Positions 19,218 to 30,066 are shown, counted from the stretch's first letter. The stretch is 64,000 nucleotides of DNA from Serratia plymuthica NBRC 102599 (GCF_001590925.1 NZ_BCTU01000014.1:62001-126000), one strand, 5' to 3'. The notes: generated by a model not told the origin, from the sequence alone. Numbers and translations: made by a program.

Positions 19218-20187
19218 TGCCGGCCTCCGCCTGTTGCGTTTGTTTTAACCGGCTCTGGATAAAGGACAGCGCCAGCGCCACCACCAGGATCACGCCGGTC
19301 AGAGCGTCTTTCACCATAAAGTTCAGCCCCATCAGGTTCAGGCCGTTCGCCACCATGCCCAGGAACAGCACGCCAACCAGCGTGCCCAACACGTTGGGGC
19401 GCCCCTGCGGATGAAACGCGGTGCCGATAAACACCGCCGCGATGGCGTCCAGCAAATAGGCCTGCCCGGCCAGCGGGGTAAACTGGCGCAGGTTGGCCGA
19501 AAGGATCACGCCTCCCAGCGCGCAGGTCATGCCTGAGACGATCAACAGCCAGCACAGGTAACGACCATTGCGGATCCCCACCGCACGGGCGGCCTGGGGA
19601 TTCAGCCCGATGGCATGAATCCGCTTGCCGAAGATGGTGCGCTCGAAAAACAGAAAATAGCCCAGCAGCAGCGCAGCAGCGATAACTATCGGTAACGGCA
19701 CGCCGCCGAGGTTGCCTACCGCCAGATCGTGATACTGCTGCGCCATGCGGCGGTAGGCGATCGAACCCCCACCGTCGGTATAAATACGTTCGATGCTGCT
19801 GCCGATGAAAAAGGTGCCGAGCGTCGCCAAAAAGGGCTTAACCCGCAAGTAAACGATCAGCAACGCATTGAGTGCGCCGATCAGTGCGCCGCCGGCCAGC
19901 GCGGCGACTATCGCCATTTGCCAACTGAGCTGGTATTGCTTCAGGGCGATCAGCGCAAAAGCCGCGCCAAAATCCAGCGTGACGCCTACCGACAGGTCAA
20001 CGCCACCGGCGGTCACTACCAGCGTCATGGCCAGCGCGACAATCAGCAATATTGCGTTACCCTGTAACAGATTACTGAGGTTGTCCAGGCTGTAAAACAC
20101 GCTATTGCCCCAGGAGAAGAACAGAAAAAAGGCGATAACAATCAGCATAAAGCCGTAGCGAATCAAAAGTTTGTTCAACGCCGTCAT
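19204..20187 (-). CDS. sugar ABC transporter permease (RbsC family) 2
   Basis: 327 residues, BPD_transp_2/RbsC type with eight to ten hydrophobic helices and the ATPase-contact segment GLNPQAARAVGIR. The start at 20187 overlaps the previous permease stop by four bases. It pairs with the next-upstream permease to form the pore. Confidence 0.87.
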   Translation of the reverse strand: MTALNKLLIRYGFMLIVIAFFLFFSWGNSVFYSLDNLSNLLQGNAILLIVALAMTLVVTAGGVDLSVGVTLDFGAAFALIALKQYQLSWQMAIVAALAGGALIGALNALLIVYLRVKPFLATLGTFFIGSSIERIYTDGGGSIAYRRMAQQYHDLAVGNLGGVPLPIVIAAALLLGYFLFFERTIFGKRIHAIGLNPQAARAVGIRNGRYLCWLLIVSGMTCALGGVILSANLRQFTPLAGQAYLLDAIAAVFIGTAFHPQGRPNVLGTLVGVLFLGMVANGLNLMGLNFMVKDALTGVILVVALALSFIQSRLKQTQQAEAGSESI

Positions 20188-21200
20188 GGGTTGCCCCCCC
20201 GGTTTTGCCTTGCAGCGGCGGCCAACACCAGCAGGATCAGCCCGCCTTTGATCGCCCCGACCCAAAAGATGTCTACCCGCAACAGCGCCAGCCCGTTCGA
20301 CAACGCATTGACCAGCAAGGCCCCCAGCAGCGCCCCCCAGACGGTCACGACTCGCCGGCGCGAGAAGGCCGCGCCGATAAAGGTCGCCAGTACCATTTCC
20401 AGCAGCAGCGGTTCTTCACTGCCGGGTGAGCTGCCTGAGCCACGAGCCACCAGGGCAAAGGCCGCTAACCCGGCCGCGGCCGCCGCCAGCAGGTAAGAGC
20501 CAATCACCAGCGGTTTGACGCGCAAACCGGAGATCTCCGCCGCTTCGCGATTGCCGCCCGCCGCCTGCAACTGCATGCCCCAACGGGTGTGATGCAATGC
20601 CCAGCCAAACAACGCCAGCGCGGCGAGCATTAACCAAACCATCAGCGGCAACCCCAGCCAGGTGTCGTCACGCAGCGCGACAATGGCCGCGTCACTGACG
20701 CTGATGCGCCGCTGTTGGGTGATCAGATTGGCGATACCCACCACCGCCACCGAACTGGCCAGCGTTGCCAGCAACGGCGGCAACCCGACGGCCACCACCA
20801 GCAAAGCGTTGACGCCCCCCGCCAACAGCGCTGCGCCAAACGCCAGCACCGCCAGCCACAGATAACCGTCACCGTCGTGAGTCAGGCCGTTACTGATGAT
20901 AGCCGCCCCCAACACGGCGATCGCCGGCAGGGAAATATCGATGCCGCCGGAAACCACGTCATCACCGCCGCCGCTGATCACGCAGGTCAGGCCAAAACAC
21001 AGTATCGCCAGCGGCACGCTTTGTTTGAGGATAGTGCTCAGATTCTGCCAACTGGTGAAGTACGGCGCCTGCAAACAGAAAAACAGCAACAGCGCGGCAA
21101 ACAACAACAGCGGAATTTTATTGGCGATCTGCTCTCCGGGCGGCAAAAAGCGACGCCGGGAGGAGCGTGCCGCCACATTGCCCTCGGTCAATTGGCTCAT
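20184..21200 (-). CDS. sugar ABC transporter permease (RbsC family) 1
   Basis: 338 residues, hydrophobic, RbsC type. ISGGGDDVVSGGIDISLPAIAVLGA is the conserved membrane motif and AAGGNREAAEISGLRV the ATPase-contact loop. It overlaps the ATPase stop by four bases. Confidence 0.87.
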   Translation of the reverse strand: MSQLTEGNVAARSSRRRFLPPGEQIANKIPLLLFAALLLFFCLQAPYFTSWQNLSTILKQSVPLAILCFGLTCVISGGGDDVVSGGIDISLPAIAVLGAAIISNGLTHDGDGYLWLAVLAFGAALLAGGVNALLVVAVGLPPLLATLASSVAVVGIANLITQQRRISVSDAAIVALRDDTWLGLPLMVWLMLAALALFGWALHHTRWGMQLQAAGGNREAAEISGLRVKPLVIGSYLLAAAAAGLAAFALVARGSGSSPGSEEPLLLEMVLATFIGAAFSRRRVVTVWGALLGALLVNALSNGLALLRVDIFWVGAIKGGLILLVLAAAARQNRGGNP

Positions 21201-22762
21201 AGAACCGGCTCCTGTACTAAAGGGGACGCCGTTGAACCGCCGCTGGTCAACGCCAGTAGCGCGTCCTGCGTCAGCCCGGCGGTACGGACATTAGCGACAA
21301 TCTCGCCGCGCAACATCACCAGAATGCGATCGCACAGCCCAATCAGTTCGCTGCCGTCGCTGGACGACACCAGCACGCAGCGCCCTTCAACCGCCTGGGC
21401 GGCAATCAGTTGGTAAATCTCCGCCTTGGCGCCGATGTCTACGCCCAGGGTAGGTTCGTCGAGGATCAACAGTTGTGGGTTAGTCGCCAGCCAGCGCGCC
21501 AGAATCGCCTTTTGCTGATTGCCGCCGCTTAACAAACGCACCGGCAATTGCAGATTACGCGGGCGAATATCCAACTGTTCCGCCAGCGTTTTGGCGTGCA
21601 GCCGGGCCTTTTTGCGCAGTTCCCACCCCGCACGCGCCAAGGTGCCAAGCGACGCCAGGTTGATGTTGTCCGCCACCGGCATAGGCAACACCAGACCGGT
21701 ATGCCGCCGATCGCGAGGCACCAGCGCCATCCCCGCGGCAGTGGCCTGTGCCGGGGAAGCGATGCGCACCGGCTTACCGGCTATGCGCAGTTGCCCCCGC
21801 TTAAGAGGGCGCAATCCATACAGAGCGTCGATCAAGGCTTCGCGGCCGGAACCCAGCAACCCGGCGATGCCGACGATCTCCCCCGGCGCCAGTTGCAAGC
21901 TGACATCGCGCAGCTGTGCACCGTCCGACAGACTTTCTGCGCTAAGCCAGGGCTCCGCCGCCGCCCGTCGTGCCGGGCGCGGGGCAAACAGGTGGGTGAT
22001 TTCGCGGCCGACCATCATCGGGATCATGCGTGCAATATCGCCATCGCCCAGTTGTTGCAAGGTGCCCACGTCGCGGCCATTGCGAAACACCGTGACACGG
22101 TCACAAATCTGGGCAATTTCCGCGAGATAATGAGAGACGTAAATAATGGCGATGCCGCGCTGTTTCAACCGGGCAATCGCGTTAAACAACAATTGCGACT
22201 CTCTGGCTTCCAGCGGCGCAGTAGGCTCGTCAAACACCACCAGTTGCGCCTGCCCGTCGATTAACGCCCGGGCTATCTGCACCAGCTTGCACTCGGCAAT
22301 GCTGAGATCGCGGACCAGTCGGTTACCGTCCAGGCGGGTGTCCAGCACCTCTGACAGAAACCGTTCTGCGTCATGACGCATGCCGCGCTTGTCCAATCCC
22401 AGCCAACGGTTACGCCGCTCCTGGCCGACATACACGGACTCCGCCACGGTGAAATGCGGGATCAAATGCAGTTCCTGATGGATAAATCGCACGCCGGCCG
22501 CCCGTATCGCCGCCGGGGTGACGGAAGCCAGCCGCCGGTCGCCAATGCGAATCTCCCCGCCGTCTTGCGCATAAACTCCGGCGAGGATCTTGATCAAGGT
22601 GGATTTACCGGCGCCATTTTCGCCAATCAGGCCGTGAACTTCGCCCGGCAGCACCCGCAGTGAGGCACCGCTGAGCGCCTGGGTACCGGGAAAACGTTTC
22701 TCGATGCCAATCATTTCCAGGCCGCCCACGGCGGGAGCGGCCTGCGTTTCCTGCTGGCTCAT
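21197..22762 (-). CDS. sugar ABC transporter ATPase (RbsA/MglA type)
   Basis: 521 residues with two nucleotide-binding domains. The first has GENGAGKST, the degenerate signature region DLSIAECKLVQIARAL and VVFDEPTAPL. The second has GLLGSGREALIDALYG, LSGGNQQKAILARWL and LILDEPTLGVD. It drives import of a monosaccharide. Overlaps the downstream permease by four bases. Confidence 0.9.
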   Translation of the reverse strand: MSQQETQAAPAVGGLEMIGIEKRFPGTQALSGASLRVLPGEVHGLIGENGAGKSTLIKILAGVYAQDGGEIRIGDRRLASVTPAAIRAAGVRFIHQELHLIPHFTVAESVYVGQERRNRWLGLDKRGMRHDAERFLSEVLDTRLDGNRLVRDLSIAECKLVQIARALIDGQAQLVVFDEPTAPLEARESQLLFNAIARLKQRGIAIIYVSHYLAEIAQICDRVTVFRNGRDVGTLQQLGDGDIARMIPMMVGREITHLFAPRPARRAAAEPWLSAESLSDGAQLRDVSLQLAPGEIVGIAGLLGSGREALIDALYGLRPLKRGQLRIAGKPVRIASPAQATAAGMALVPRDRRHTGLVLPMPVADNINLASLGTLARAGWELRKKARLHAKTLAEQLDIRPRNLQLPVRLLSGGNQQKAILARWLATNPQLLILDEPTLGVDIGAKAEIYQLIAAQAVEGRCVLVSSSDGSELIGLCDRILVMLRGEIVANVRTAGLTQDALLALTSGGSTASPLVQEPVL

Positions 22763-22766
22763 GGCG

Positions 22767-23738
22767 TTATTTCAGCTCGCCGTAGCCGAGTTGTTTGTAC
22801 ACCGCCTTCGCCTCTTCCGGCCCTTTCACCGGCAATACCGGCACAAAGGTTTGCGGTTGCAACTTTTCGCCGGCGAAATAGCGCGCCACGTTATCCGCTG
22901 AAGTGGTGCCGATTAACCGCGGCTGTTGCGCCACGTTGGCAACCAGCGGGCTGCCCTTCTCCGCCATGATTTCCAGGGTTTCCGGCCCTGCGTCGATCGC
23001 CGTGACCTTAACGTCACCGGCGCGGCCGCTCTCTTCCAGCGCCTGCACGATGCCGATTGCCGGCTGGTCCCAGCAGGCGACGTGAATCGCGTCCAGCGTA
23101 CCTTTCGGATGCTGGCTTAGCAGTTCGAGGGTTTTCTTGCGCGCATCTTCCGGCGAGTTGGCGTATTGCTCGGCCAGCTCCGGTTGAATGATTTTGATGT
23201 CCGGGTAATCTTTCAACACGTACTTCCACAGATCGTAGCGAATGCCGCAGATGCGCAGTGAGTTGGAGAAGGCGTTGAACACCGCCACATTGCCTTTGCC
23301 GCCCAGCGCCTCGGCAGTATAACGACCAATGGTGCTGCCGATGCTGTAGTTGTCCGAAGTGGTGTTGTTGATGGAATACGGCGATACATGGTCAACGGTG
23401 AATACCGGGATCCCGGCGGCGCGCAACGCTTTGAATTTAGGCTCGACGGCGCTGTCGCCCAAAATGCTGATCACCGCATCCACCTTGCGCGCCAGCAGGA
23501 TATCGTGATTGTCGGCATGTACCTGATTATCGCGGCCGCCATCGACCGCCACCACTTTGCCACCCAGATGTTCCACTTCGTCGCTGGCGCCTTTGAATGC
23601 TTCGCGATCCCAAAAATGCTGCGTGCCGACCACCGCCACGCCAATGGTTTTCCCCTGCAATGAAAGCGCCGCCTGGGCGCCGTGAGCAGCGAAAACTGAC
23701 AGTGCCAGCGCTGTGATTTTAATAAGTTTTTTTGTCAT
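22767..23738 (-). CDS. periplasmic sugar-binding protein (RbsB-like)
   Basis: 323 residues. Signal peptide MTKKLIKITALALSVFAAHG, cleavage after AQA. The mature part is a type I periplasmic fold (IGVAVVGTQHFWDREAFKGA, DAVISILGDSAVEPKFKALRAAGIPVFTVDH, CWDQPAIGIVQALEESGR). First gene of a five-gene leftward operon. The start at 23738 is preferred for its signal peptide; an ATG at 23762 adds eight residues. LsrB is clearly different, so autoinducer-2 is not supported as ligand. Substrate unknown. Confidence 0.85.
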   Translation of the reverse strand: MTKKLIKITALALSVFAAHGAQAALSLQGKTIGVAVVGTQHFWDREAFKGASDEVEHLGGKVVAVDGGRDNQVHADNHDILLARKVDAVISILGDSAVEPKFKALRAAGIPVFTVDHVSPYSINNTTSDNYSIGSTIGRYTAEALGGKGNVAVFNAFSNSLRICGIRYDLWKYVLKDYPDIKIIQPELAEQYANSPEDARKKTLELLSQHPKGTLDAIHVACWDQPAIGIVQALEESGRAGDVKVTAIDAGPETLEIMAEKGSPLVANVAQQPRLIGTTSADNVARYFAGEKLQPQTFVPVLPVKGPEEAKAVYKQLGYGELK

Positions 23739-23928
23739 TTCTGTTATTACCCTGTTATTCATCCCCTGATGGAACGAACAAAAGCTAGCAACAGGCTATG
23801 GCAAAGCGAAATAACAATACCGGTTATGGTTAGTTAAAAAGCGGGATTGTTCCGTGGGATGAAAATGCGGCCGGTGTTGCTCTTCGTTTACACCCAGGCC
23901 CCGGCCGCAAAGCGGGTTGAATCAGCCC

Positions 23929-25602
23929 CTATGCCTGATAAATCCGTGCCTCATAAGGGCGCAGCGTCTGTGGCTCTCCGCCGTGTGGATAATTGCCCAA
24001 CCGCAGTTGCCAACTGTCCAGCGCCAAAGATTGGGGATCAACCTGTTGCGGTTCGCCGCTCAGATTGCACAGCACCAGCAGTTGCCGGTCATCCAGGGTG
24101 CGGGTATAGGCGTAAATATGCCGATGTTCGTCCAGCAGCAATCGGTAACGGCCATACAGCAGCGCTGGGGTCTGCTTGCGTAACCGGATCAGCGCACGGT
24201 AGAAATTCAGCACCGAGTCCGGTTCCCCACTCTGGCGCGCCACGTTGATATCACGGTAGTTGGCGTTAAGCGCAAACCACGGCGTTGCGGCGCTAAAGCC
24301 GCCGTTAGGCCCGTCGTTCCAGGGCATTGGCGTGCGTGAGTTATCACGCGAACTGCGGCGCAGCGTCGCCAGGATCCGCTCTTCATCCATTCCCTGTCGG
24401 CGCAGATCGGCGGCGCGATTTTTGGTGGCGACGTCGTTAAAGTCATCCAGGCTAGCAAAGTGGGTATTGGTCATGCCCAATTCCTGCCCCTGATAAATAA
24501 ACGGCGTTCCCTGCATCAGAAAATACAGCGCGGCAATGGCGGTGGCGCTTTCGCGTTGGTAGCGCCCGTCGTCCCCCCATTTCGACACCACGCGCGGAAT
24601 ATCGTGGTTCTCGACGTACAGTGCGTTCCAACCCTTGCCCTCCAATAGCGTCTGCCAACGGGTGAAAATGCTTTTCAGGCCGATCAGATCCAGCCCGGCA
24701 TCCGGCGCCTGCTGGTTGGCGGTTTCCCACAGCTTGACGTGCTCGAACTGGAAAATCATGTTCAAGCGGCCATGCCGTTCTCCCACCCAGTCCTCCCCCT
24801 GTTCCGCCGAAGCGCCGTTCATTTCCCCCACCGTCATGATGTCGTAGCGGTTAAACACCTGTTCGCACATCTCATCGACGTAATCCAGCAGCCCATCGTA
24901 GTTGAGATGCCGTTCGAACGACGGCACGTAACGCAACCCTTGCGGGTTCGGCATGTCGGTCAGCCCCGGCTGTTTTTTCATATGGCAAATGGCGTCGATA
25001 CGGAAACCGTCGATGCCCTTGTCCAGCCACCAACGCATCATGTCATACAGCGCCGCGCGCACCTGCGGGTTCTCCCAGTTCAGATCCGGCTGGCGCTCGG
25101 AGAACAGATGCAGAAAGTATTGTTCGCTGCCGGGATGGTACTTCCAGGCCGAGCCGTTGAAAATGCTCTCCCAGTTATTGGGCTCCGCGCCGTTTTTGCC
25201 GTCGCGCCAGATATACCAATCGCGCCTGGCGCTGGATTTTGATGAACGGGATTCAATAAACCACGGATGTTCGTCCGACGTGTGGTTCACTACCAGATCA
25301 AGTATCAACCGCATGCCGCGCGCATGGGCTTCCGCCAACAGGCGATCAAAGTCCGACATGGTGCCAAACTCGGTCATGATCGCCTGATAGTCGCTGATAT
25401 CGTAGCCATTGTCGTCGTTCGGCGAACGGTACATCGGGCAGATCCAGAGGGCGTCAACGCCCAGCCACTGCAAATAGTCCAGCCGCGCGGTAATGCCGTT
25501 CAGATCGCCAATGCCGTCACCGTTGGAATCCATAAAGCTGCGCGGGTAGATTTGATAAACCACCGCCTCTTTCCACCACCGCGCCGTTTGCGCACCGCTC
25601 AT
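23929..25602 (-). CDS. GH13 alpha-glucosidase / oligo-1,6-glucosidase (PalQ-like)
   Basis: 557 residues, glycoside hydrolase family 13, probably subfamily 31. Catalytic Asp203 (GFRIDAICH), Glu260 (VGEMNG) and Asp334 (ENHDIPR) are present; calcium-loop motif DSNGDGIGD at 25-33. No signal peptide, so it acts in the cytosol on an imported alpha-glucoside such as isomaltulose or isomaltose. The start at 25602 has AAGGAAG. Last gene of the pal-like operon. TreC function is less likely because no trehalose PTS is nearby. Confidence 0.85.
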   Translation of the reverse strand: MSGAQTARWWKEAVVYQIYPRSFMDSNGDGIGDLNGITARLDYLQWLGVDALWICPMYRSPNDDNGYDISDYQAIMTEFGTMSDFDRLLAEAHARGMRLILDLVVNHTSDEHPWFIESRSSKSSARRDWYIWRDGKNGAEPNNWESIFNGSAWKYHPGSEQYFLHLFSERQPDLNWENPQVRAALYDMMRWWLDKGIDGFRIDAICHMKKQPGLTDMPNPQGLRYVPSFERHLNYDGLLDYVDEMCEQVFNRYDIMTVGEMNGASAEQGEDWVGERHGRLNMIFQFEHVKLWETANQQAPDAGLDLIGLKSIFTRWQTLLEGKGWNALYVENHDIPRVVSKWGDDGRYQRESATAIAALYFLMQGTPFIYQGQELGMTNTHFASLDDFNDVATKNRAADLRRQGMDEERILATLRRSSRDNSRTPMPWNDGPNGGFSAATPWFALNANYRDINVARQSGEPDSVLNFYRALIRLRKQTPALLYGRYRLLLDEHRHIYAYTRTLDDRQLLVLCNLSGEPQQVDPQSLALDSWQLRLGNYPHGGEPQTLRPYEARIYQA

Positions 25603-25618
25603 GTCATGCTTCCTTATG

Positions 25619-26734
25619 TTAATGCGCCTGTTCCGACGCCAAAATGCGCGGGAACGCGCGGCCCTGGCGGTCAAACAAATAACAACACTCTACTGGCAGG
25701 CGCACGCCGACGGTTTCTCCGGCCTGAATGGTCGAGCGTTCGGGATTGCGCAGCACCCAGGGTTCCGCCGCGTTGCCGTTATCCAGATAGAGGTAGGTTT
25801 CGTTGCCCATATGCTCGACGAACATCACCTCGCCATGAAACTCGCACTGCGCCTGTTCGCCGCCGCGAATATGCTCTGGACGAATGCCGACGTTGACGCT
25901 CTGGCCTTCCGCCGCCACCGGTGTGGCGATTGGCAACACCAGCGCCTTGCCGTTGTCCAGTTCCACCACGCTCTGCCGCTCACCGGCACGCCGCAGGATG
26001 GCCGGGATCAGGTTCATCTTCGGCGAGCCGATAAACTGGGCGACAAATTCGTTGGCCGGCTGATCGTAAAGCTCCAGCGGCGTTCCCACCTGCTCGACAT
26101 GCCCTTTGTTGAGCACCACGATGCGGTCGGCCAGCGTCATGGCTTCGACCTGATCGTGAGTCACGTAAATAATGGTCGAACCCAGCCGTTTATGCAGTGA
26201 AGCCACCTCCATGCGCATTTGTACGCGCAGCGAGGCATCGAGGTTGGACAAGGGTTCATCGAACAAAAACAGCTTAGGTTCGCGCACTATGGCGCGGCCA
26301 ATCGCCACCCGCTGGCGTTGCCCGCCGGACAAATCCTTCGGACGCCGCTCCAGCAAGGGTTCAAGTTGCAAAATGCGGGCGCTTTCGCGCACCCGGCGGT
26401 CGATCTCCTCCGCCGAATGGCCGGCAAGTTCCAGCGCAAACGCCATGTTCTTGTATACGCTCATGTGCGGATAGAGCGCGTAGGACTGGAACACCATGCC
26501 GATACCGCGCTCGGACGGCGTATCGTCATTGACGTAGTTGCCATCGATATACATGCCGCCGCTGCTGATCTCCTCCAACCCGGCGATCATGCGCAGCAAC
26601 GTCGATTTGCCGCAGCCGGAGGGCCCGACGATCACCACGAACTCCCCGCTGTTGATCCGCAGATCCAGCGACTTGATAACCTCTGCGTTAGCGCCATAGC
26701 GTTTTTGCAGTTTTTCCAGCGTTAATTGCGCCAT
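25619..26734 (-). CDS. MalK/UgpC-type ABC transporter ATPase (PalK-like)
   Basis: 371 residues. Walker [10 protein letters not shown], signature [15 protein letters not shown], Walker [13 protein letters not shown], switch His in [11 protein letters not shown]-terminal TOBE domain is typical of di- and oligosaccharide importers. The start at 26734 has GGGAGGA. It powers the two permeases encoded upstream. Confidence 0.9.
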   Translation of the reverse strand: MAQLTLEKLQKRYGANAEVIKSLDLRINSGEFVVIVGPSGCGKSTLLRMIAGLEEISSGGMYIDGNYVNDDTPSERGIGMVFQSYALYPHMSVYKNMAFALELAGHSAEEIDRRVRESARILQLEPLLERRPKDLSGGQRQRVAIGRAIVREPKLFLFDEPLSNLDASLRVQMRMEVASLHKRLGSTIIYVTHDQVEAMTLADRIVVLNKGHVEQVGTPLELYDQPANEFVAQFIGSPKMNLIPAILRRAGERQSVVELDNGKALVLPIATPVAAEGQSVNVGIRPEHIRGGEQAQCEFHGEVMFVEHMGNETYLYLDNGNAAEPWVLRNPERSTIQAGETVGVRLPVECCYLFDRQGRAFPRILASEQAH

Positions 26735-26795
26735 ATTCCTCCCGAACCCCAGGTAGTTGCATTCAAGGGGGCGCAAGCGCGCCCCGCCATCCGGC

Positions 26796-28157
26796 TTATT
26801 TCAGGTAATCGAGCCACGGCCCCTGGCGTGAAATCATCACGTCCACCAGTTCCGGGATCGCGCGGCATTTATCGTTGACCGAGTCCACCAGCAGCGCCTG
26901 GATAACCAGGTCGCGCGAACCTTCAATCACTGCGTCGGCGGTCAGATCGTGAATCGCAATCTGGTTGCTCAACAGGCCACCGATGCCCGCAGGCATGTCG
27001 ACCTTGATGCCGTGCACGCCCTTGCGGTCGATAATCGCCGGGACTTCGACGGCAATAAACGCCGGCAGCTGCTTGATAAACCCCTGATTCGGAATGTTGA
27101 CCGCAGATTCTTCATAGCCGGAATCGGTGAGGATCCCTTCCATGATCGGCACCACGCGTTCTTTCAGCTTCAGTTCGATTTTTGGCTGCACATGCCCCAG
27201 ATAGTTGCGGTAGAAGGTGTAGAAATCGAGGATACCGCGGTGATCGCTGACTTCGCTGGCCCAGCGAATGTACTCGCCAAAGTGGCTGTCGCCGGTGATC
27301 GGCAAATGGTGAAACTTCTCCAGAATTTCTTTGAACAGCGTGCGGTCCGCCCACGGGTAGGCGCTGTCTTTGCCGCCCAGCGCATCGCGTTCGGTGCTGC
27401 CTTCTGTCTCCACCAGTTTGCCGTGATTACGGGTGTAAGCCAGAATATCGCTGTAGCCCGGCAGGCGGGAGAAATAGTCCGGTGCCTTGGCGCGTACGTC
27501 GACGTAAGCGTCTTTGCCGCTGTCTTTATAGCTGGCCTCCAGCAACACGCTGAAGTGGTTCAGCCCGGCGGCGCGCAGGCTGAGGTTGTCGAAGGAGGTG
27601 CCGAGCATTTCCGGCAGATAGCGCTCAAGTGAGGCGATTTCATGGCACATGCCGACAAAATTGAGCTGCGGGAAACGACGATGCACGGTGGTGCAAATGC
27701 GGCTCATCGGGTTCGAGTAGTTGAATACCCAGGCGTTCGGGCAAATGTCCGCCACGTCGGCGCAGATGTCGAGGATCGGCGGAATGATGCGCAGCGAGTG
27801 GAACAGCCCGCCGGGGCCACCGTTTTCACCATACACCTGCTGAATGCCATATTGCTGCGGGATCTGCCAGTCGAGATCCCACAGGGCAAAACGGTCGCCC
27901 ACTTCAATGGAGATAATCACAAACTCCGCTCCGCTCAGCGCGGTTTTGCGATCGGTGGTGGCGCTGACGGTAAACGGCAGATCTTCCGCAGCCAGGAAGT
28001 CACGGGCGGTTTTCTCGGTCACGGCCAGCGAGGCCGGGTTGATGTCATGCAGCACAATTTCACTGCCGTACAGCGTCTTGCTCTGGAAGATATCGCCCAG
28101 GGTGCCGTAGCCGAATTGCGCGCTGCCTGCGCCCACTAAAACGATTTTTGTAGCCAT
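26796..28157 (-). CDS. GH4 family alpha-glucosidase-type hydrolase (PalH-like)
   Basis: 453 residues. NAD- and Mn-dependent family 4 enzyme. The Rossmann motif [19 protein letters not shown] starts the protein. [25 protein letters not shown] and MCHEIAS are the metal-site motifs; CHE(V/I) is the variant I associate with alpha-glucosidases, not alpha-galactosidases (CHS) or phospho-glucosidases (CDMP, CNVP). It sits between the permeases and the ATPase, as palH does in the palatinose operon. The RBS is GCAGGAG. Confidence 0.85.
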   Translation of the reverse strand: MATKIVLVGAGSAQFGYGTLGDIFQSKTLYGSEIVLHDINPASLAVTEKTARDFLAAEDLPFTVSATTDRKTALSGAEFVIISIEVGDRFALWDLDWQIPQQYGIQQVYGENGGPGGLFHSLRIIPPILDICADVADICPNAWVFNYSNPMSRICTTVHRRFPQLNFVGMCHEIASLERYLPEMLGTSFDNLSLRAAGLNHFSVLLEASYKDSGKDAYVDVRAKAPDYFSRLPGYSDILAYTRNHGKLVETEGSTERDALGGKDSAYPWADRTLFKEILEKFHHLPITGDSHFGEYIRWASEVSDHRGILDFYTFYRNYLGHVQPKIELKLKERVVPIMEGILTDSGYEESAVNIPNQGFIKQLPAFIAVEVPAIIDRKGVHGIKVDMPAGIGGLLSNQIAIHDLTADAVIEGSRDLVIQALLVDSVNDKCRAIPELVDVMISRQGPWLDYLK

Positions 28158-28189
28158 TGCATTTCTCCTGCTTCAGGGTTAATCGAAAA

Positions 28190-29035
28190 TCAGCCTTTTA
28201 CTGCGCCGTTGGTTAATCCGCTGACGATGCGACGCTGGAAGATCAGAACCAGCACGATGATCGGCAGTGTGACGATGACCGAGGCCGCCATGATGGTGCC
28301 CCAGGGAAGTTCGAACTGAGAGGCGCCCTGCAGCATGCCGATCGCCACCGGCACGGTACGCTTGCCGCTGGAGATGACAAACGTCAGGGCGAACATGAAT
28401 TCATTCCAGGCGCCGATAAACGCCAGCAGCCCGGTGGTCACCAACGACGGCCCCATGATGGGCGCGAAGATGCGGGTAATGATGGTCCAGGTGTTGGCGC
28501 CGTCGACGATTGCCGCCTCTTCCAGTTCCGCCGGGATCGCCTTCATAAAGGTGGTCAGCACCCAGACGGTAAACGGCAGAGAAAATGTGGTGTAGGACAG
28601 CACCAATGCGCCCAGCGAATCGTACAACCCCATAAAACGCACCAGTTCGAACATGCCGGACAGCACCGCCACCTGGGGGAACATCGAGACGCACAAAATG
28701 GTGAACAGCAGATATTTGCGGCCGCGAAAACTGATGCGCGCCAGAGCGAAAGCGGCGGTAATCGACACCAGTAGACAGATACCCACCGTCAGCGTTGCCA
28801 CGACGATCGAGTTAAACAAGCTGCGAGCGATGCCGTTATCCATCAACGCCGTCAGGTAATTGCCCCAGTGCGGCGCACCCGGCAGGTAAGCGACCTGGAA
28901 CAGGCTGCCCCCCGAACGCAGCGAGGTGATCAGCGCGTAGTAAAAGGGAAACAAACAGATGACGCTGGCCAGCGCGGCACCGGCAAAAATCAGCGCCTTA
29001 TGGCCGTATTTGTGTTGTTGGCGAGTCAGTTTCAT
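28190..29035 (-). CDS. sugar ABC transporter permease (MalG type, PalG-like)
   Basis: 281 residues with six hydrophobic helices. The EAA loop AIPAELEEAAIVDGANTWTIITRIFAP contacts the ATPase. The start overlaps the partner permease stop by four bases. Confidence 0.88.
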   Translation of the reverse strand: MKLTRQQHKYGHKALIFAGAALASVICLFPFYYALITSLRSGGSLFQVAYLPGAPHWGNYLTALMDNGIARSLFNSIVVATLTVGICLLVSITAAFALARISFRGRKYLLFTILCVSMFPQVAVLSGMFELVRFMGLYDSLGALVLSYTTFSLPFTVWVLTTFMKAIPAELEEAAIVDGANTWTIITRIFAPIMGPSLVTTGLLAFIGAWNEFMFALTFVISSGKRTVPVAIGMLQGASQFELPWGTIMAASVIVTLPIIVLVLIFQRRIVSGLTNGAVKG

Positions 29036-30024
29036 GCGCGTTTCTCCTTGTCATTCAGGCGGCCCAGCGTGAGGAAACAGGCGGCGATACCGGCCACCAT
29101 CATGAACACCAGCACCGAAGCGGCCGAGCCGGAGCCCATTTCCTGATAGCTGACCATGCGGTCGCGGGCATAACCGGACACCGAGATGGTGGCTTCACTG
29201 TTGGAGGTCAACACATAGATCAGGTCGAATACCCGCAGCGCATCCATCACCCGGAAAATCAGCGCGACGATCATCGCCGGCATGATCAGCGGTAACGTGA
29301 TGCGCCGGAACCGCTGCCAGGCGTTAGCCCCGTCCACCCGTGCGGCTTCGTACAGATCGCCCGGGATAAGCTGCAACGCGGCCAGCAGCATCAGCGCCAT
29401 AAACGGCGTGGTTTTCCAGACGTCCGCAATCACCACCGCCCACATCGACAACCCCGGCTCCGCGACCCAGGCCAGCGGCGCGTCGATAATCCCCGACTTG
29501 AGCAGCAAATCGTTCACCACGCCGTACTGATCGTGGAACATCCAGCCCCACATCTTGGCGGAGACAATGGTCGGAATCGCCCAGGGCACCAAAATGGCGG
29601 TGCGCACCAGGCCCTGGCCGCGAAATTTCTGATTCATCAGCAGCGCCAGCAACATGCCGAACACCAGTTCCAGCGATACCGACAGCAGGCTGAAACGCAA
29701 CGTATTGCCCACCGCCTGCCACCACTGCGGATCCGCCAGTACGCCGTATGAGTGGCCACTCCCGGTCAGATCCAGATAGTTGGCGAAGCCGACAAAGCGG
29801 TATTCATCCGGCGCATCCAGCATGGCGTCGGTAAAGCTGTAAAACAGGGTGCGCAGCAGCGGCCAGCCGGCAACCGCCGCCAGCAGCAACATTGCCGGCG
29901 CCACCAACAGCCAGGCGATGCGGCTACGGCGCTGCCGATGATTAAGCTTGCTGCGCCTGACCGACTGCACTGCCGCCGGGGCGGGCGTGGCCGTCAGGGT
30001 TAACCTGTGTGTATCGCGTTTCAT
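29032..30024 (-). CDS. sugar ABC transporter permease (MalF type, PalF-like)
   Basis: 330 residues, six helices after a basic N terminus (SKLNHRQRRSRIAW). The EAA loop is IPGDLYEAARVDGANAWQRFRRITLP. Partner of the MalG-type permease. Confidence 0.88.
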   Translation of the reverse strand: MKRDTHRLTLTATPAPAAVQSVRRSKLNHRQRRSRIAWLLVAPAMLLLAAVAGWPLLRTLFYSFTDAMLDAPDEYRFVGFANYLDLTGSGHSYGVLADPQWWQAVGNTLRFSLLSVSLELVFGMLLALLMNQKFRGQGLVRTAILVPWAIPTIVSAKMWGWMFHDQYGVVNDLLLKSGIIDAPLAWVAEPGLSMWAVVIADVWKTTPFMALMLLAALQLIPGDLYEAARVDGANAWQRFRRITLPLIMPAMIVALIFRVMDALRVFDLIYVLTSNSEATISVSGYARDRMVSYQEMGSGSAASVLVFMMVAGIAACFLTLGRLNDKEKRA

Positions 30025-30066
30025 GCATCAGACTCCGGGCCGTTAATGGGGGGAATTGCACTGCCT

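Noticed and set aside
15740-23738. Autoinducer-2 (lsr) operon
   Set aside because: The binding protein does not resemble LsrB, and lsrF, lsrG and lsrR are absent.
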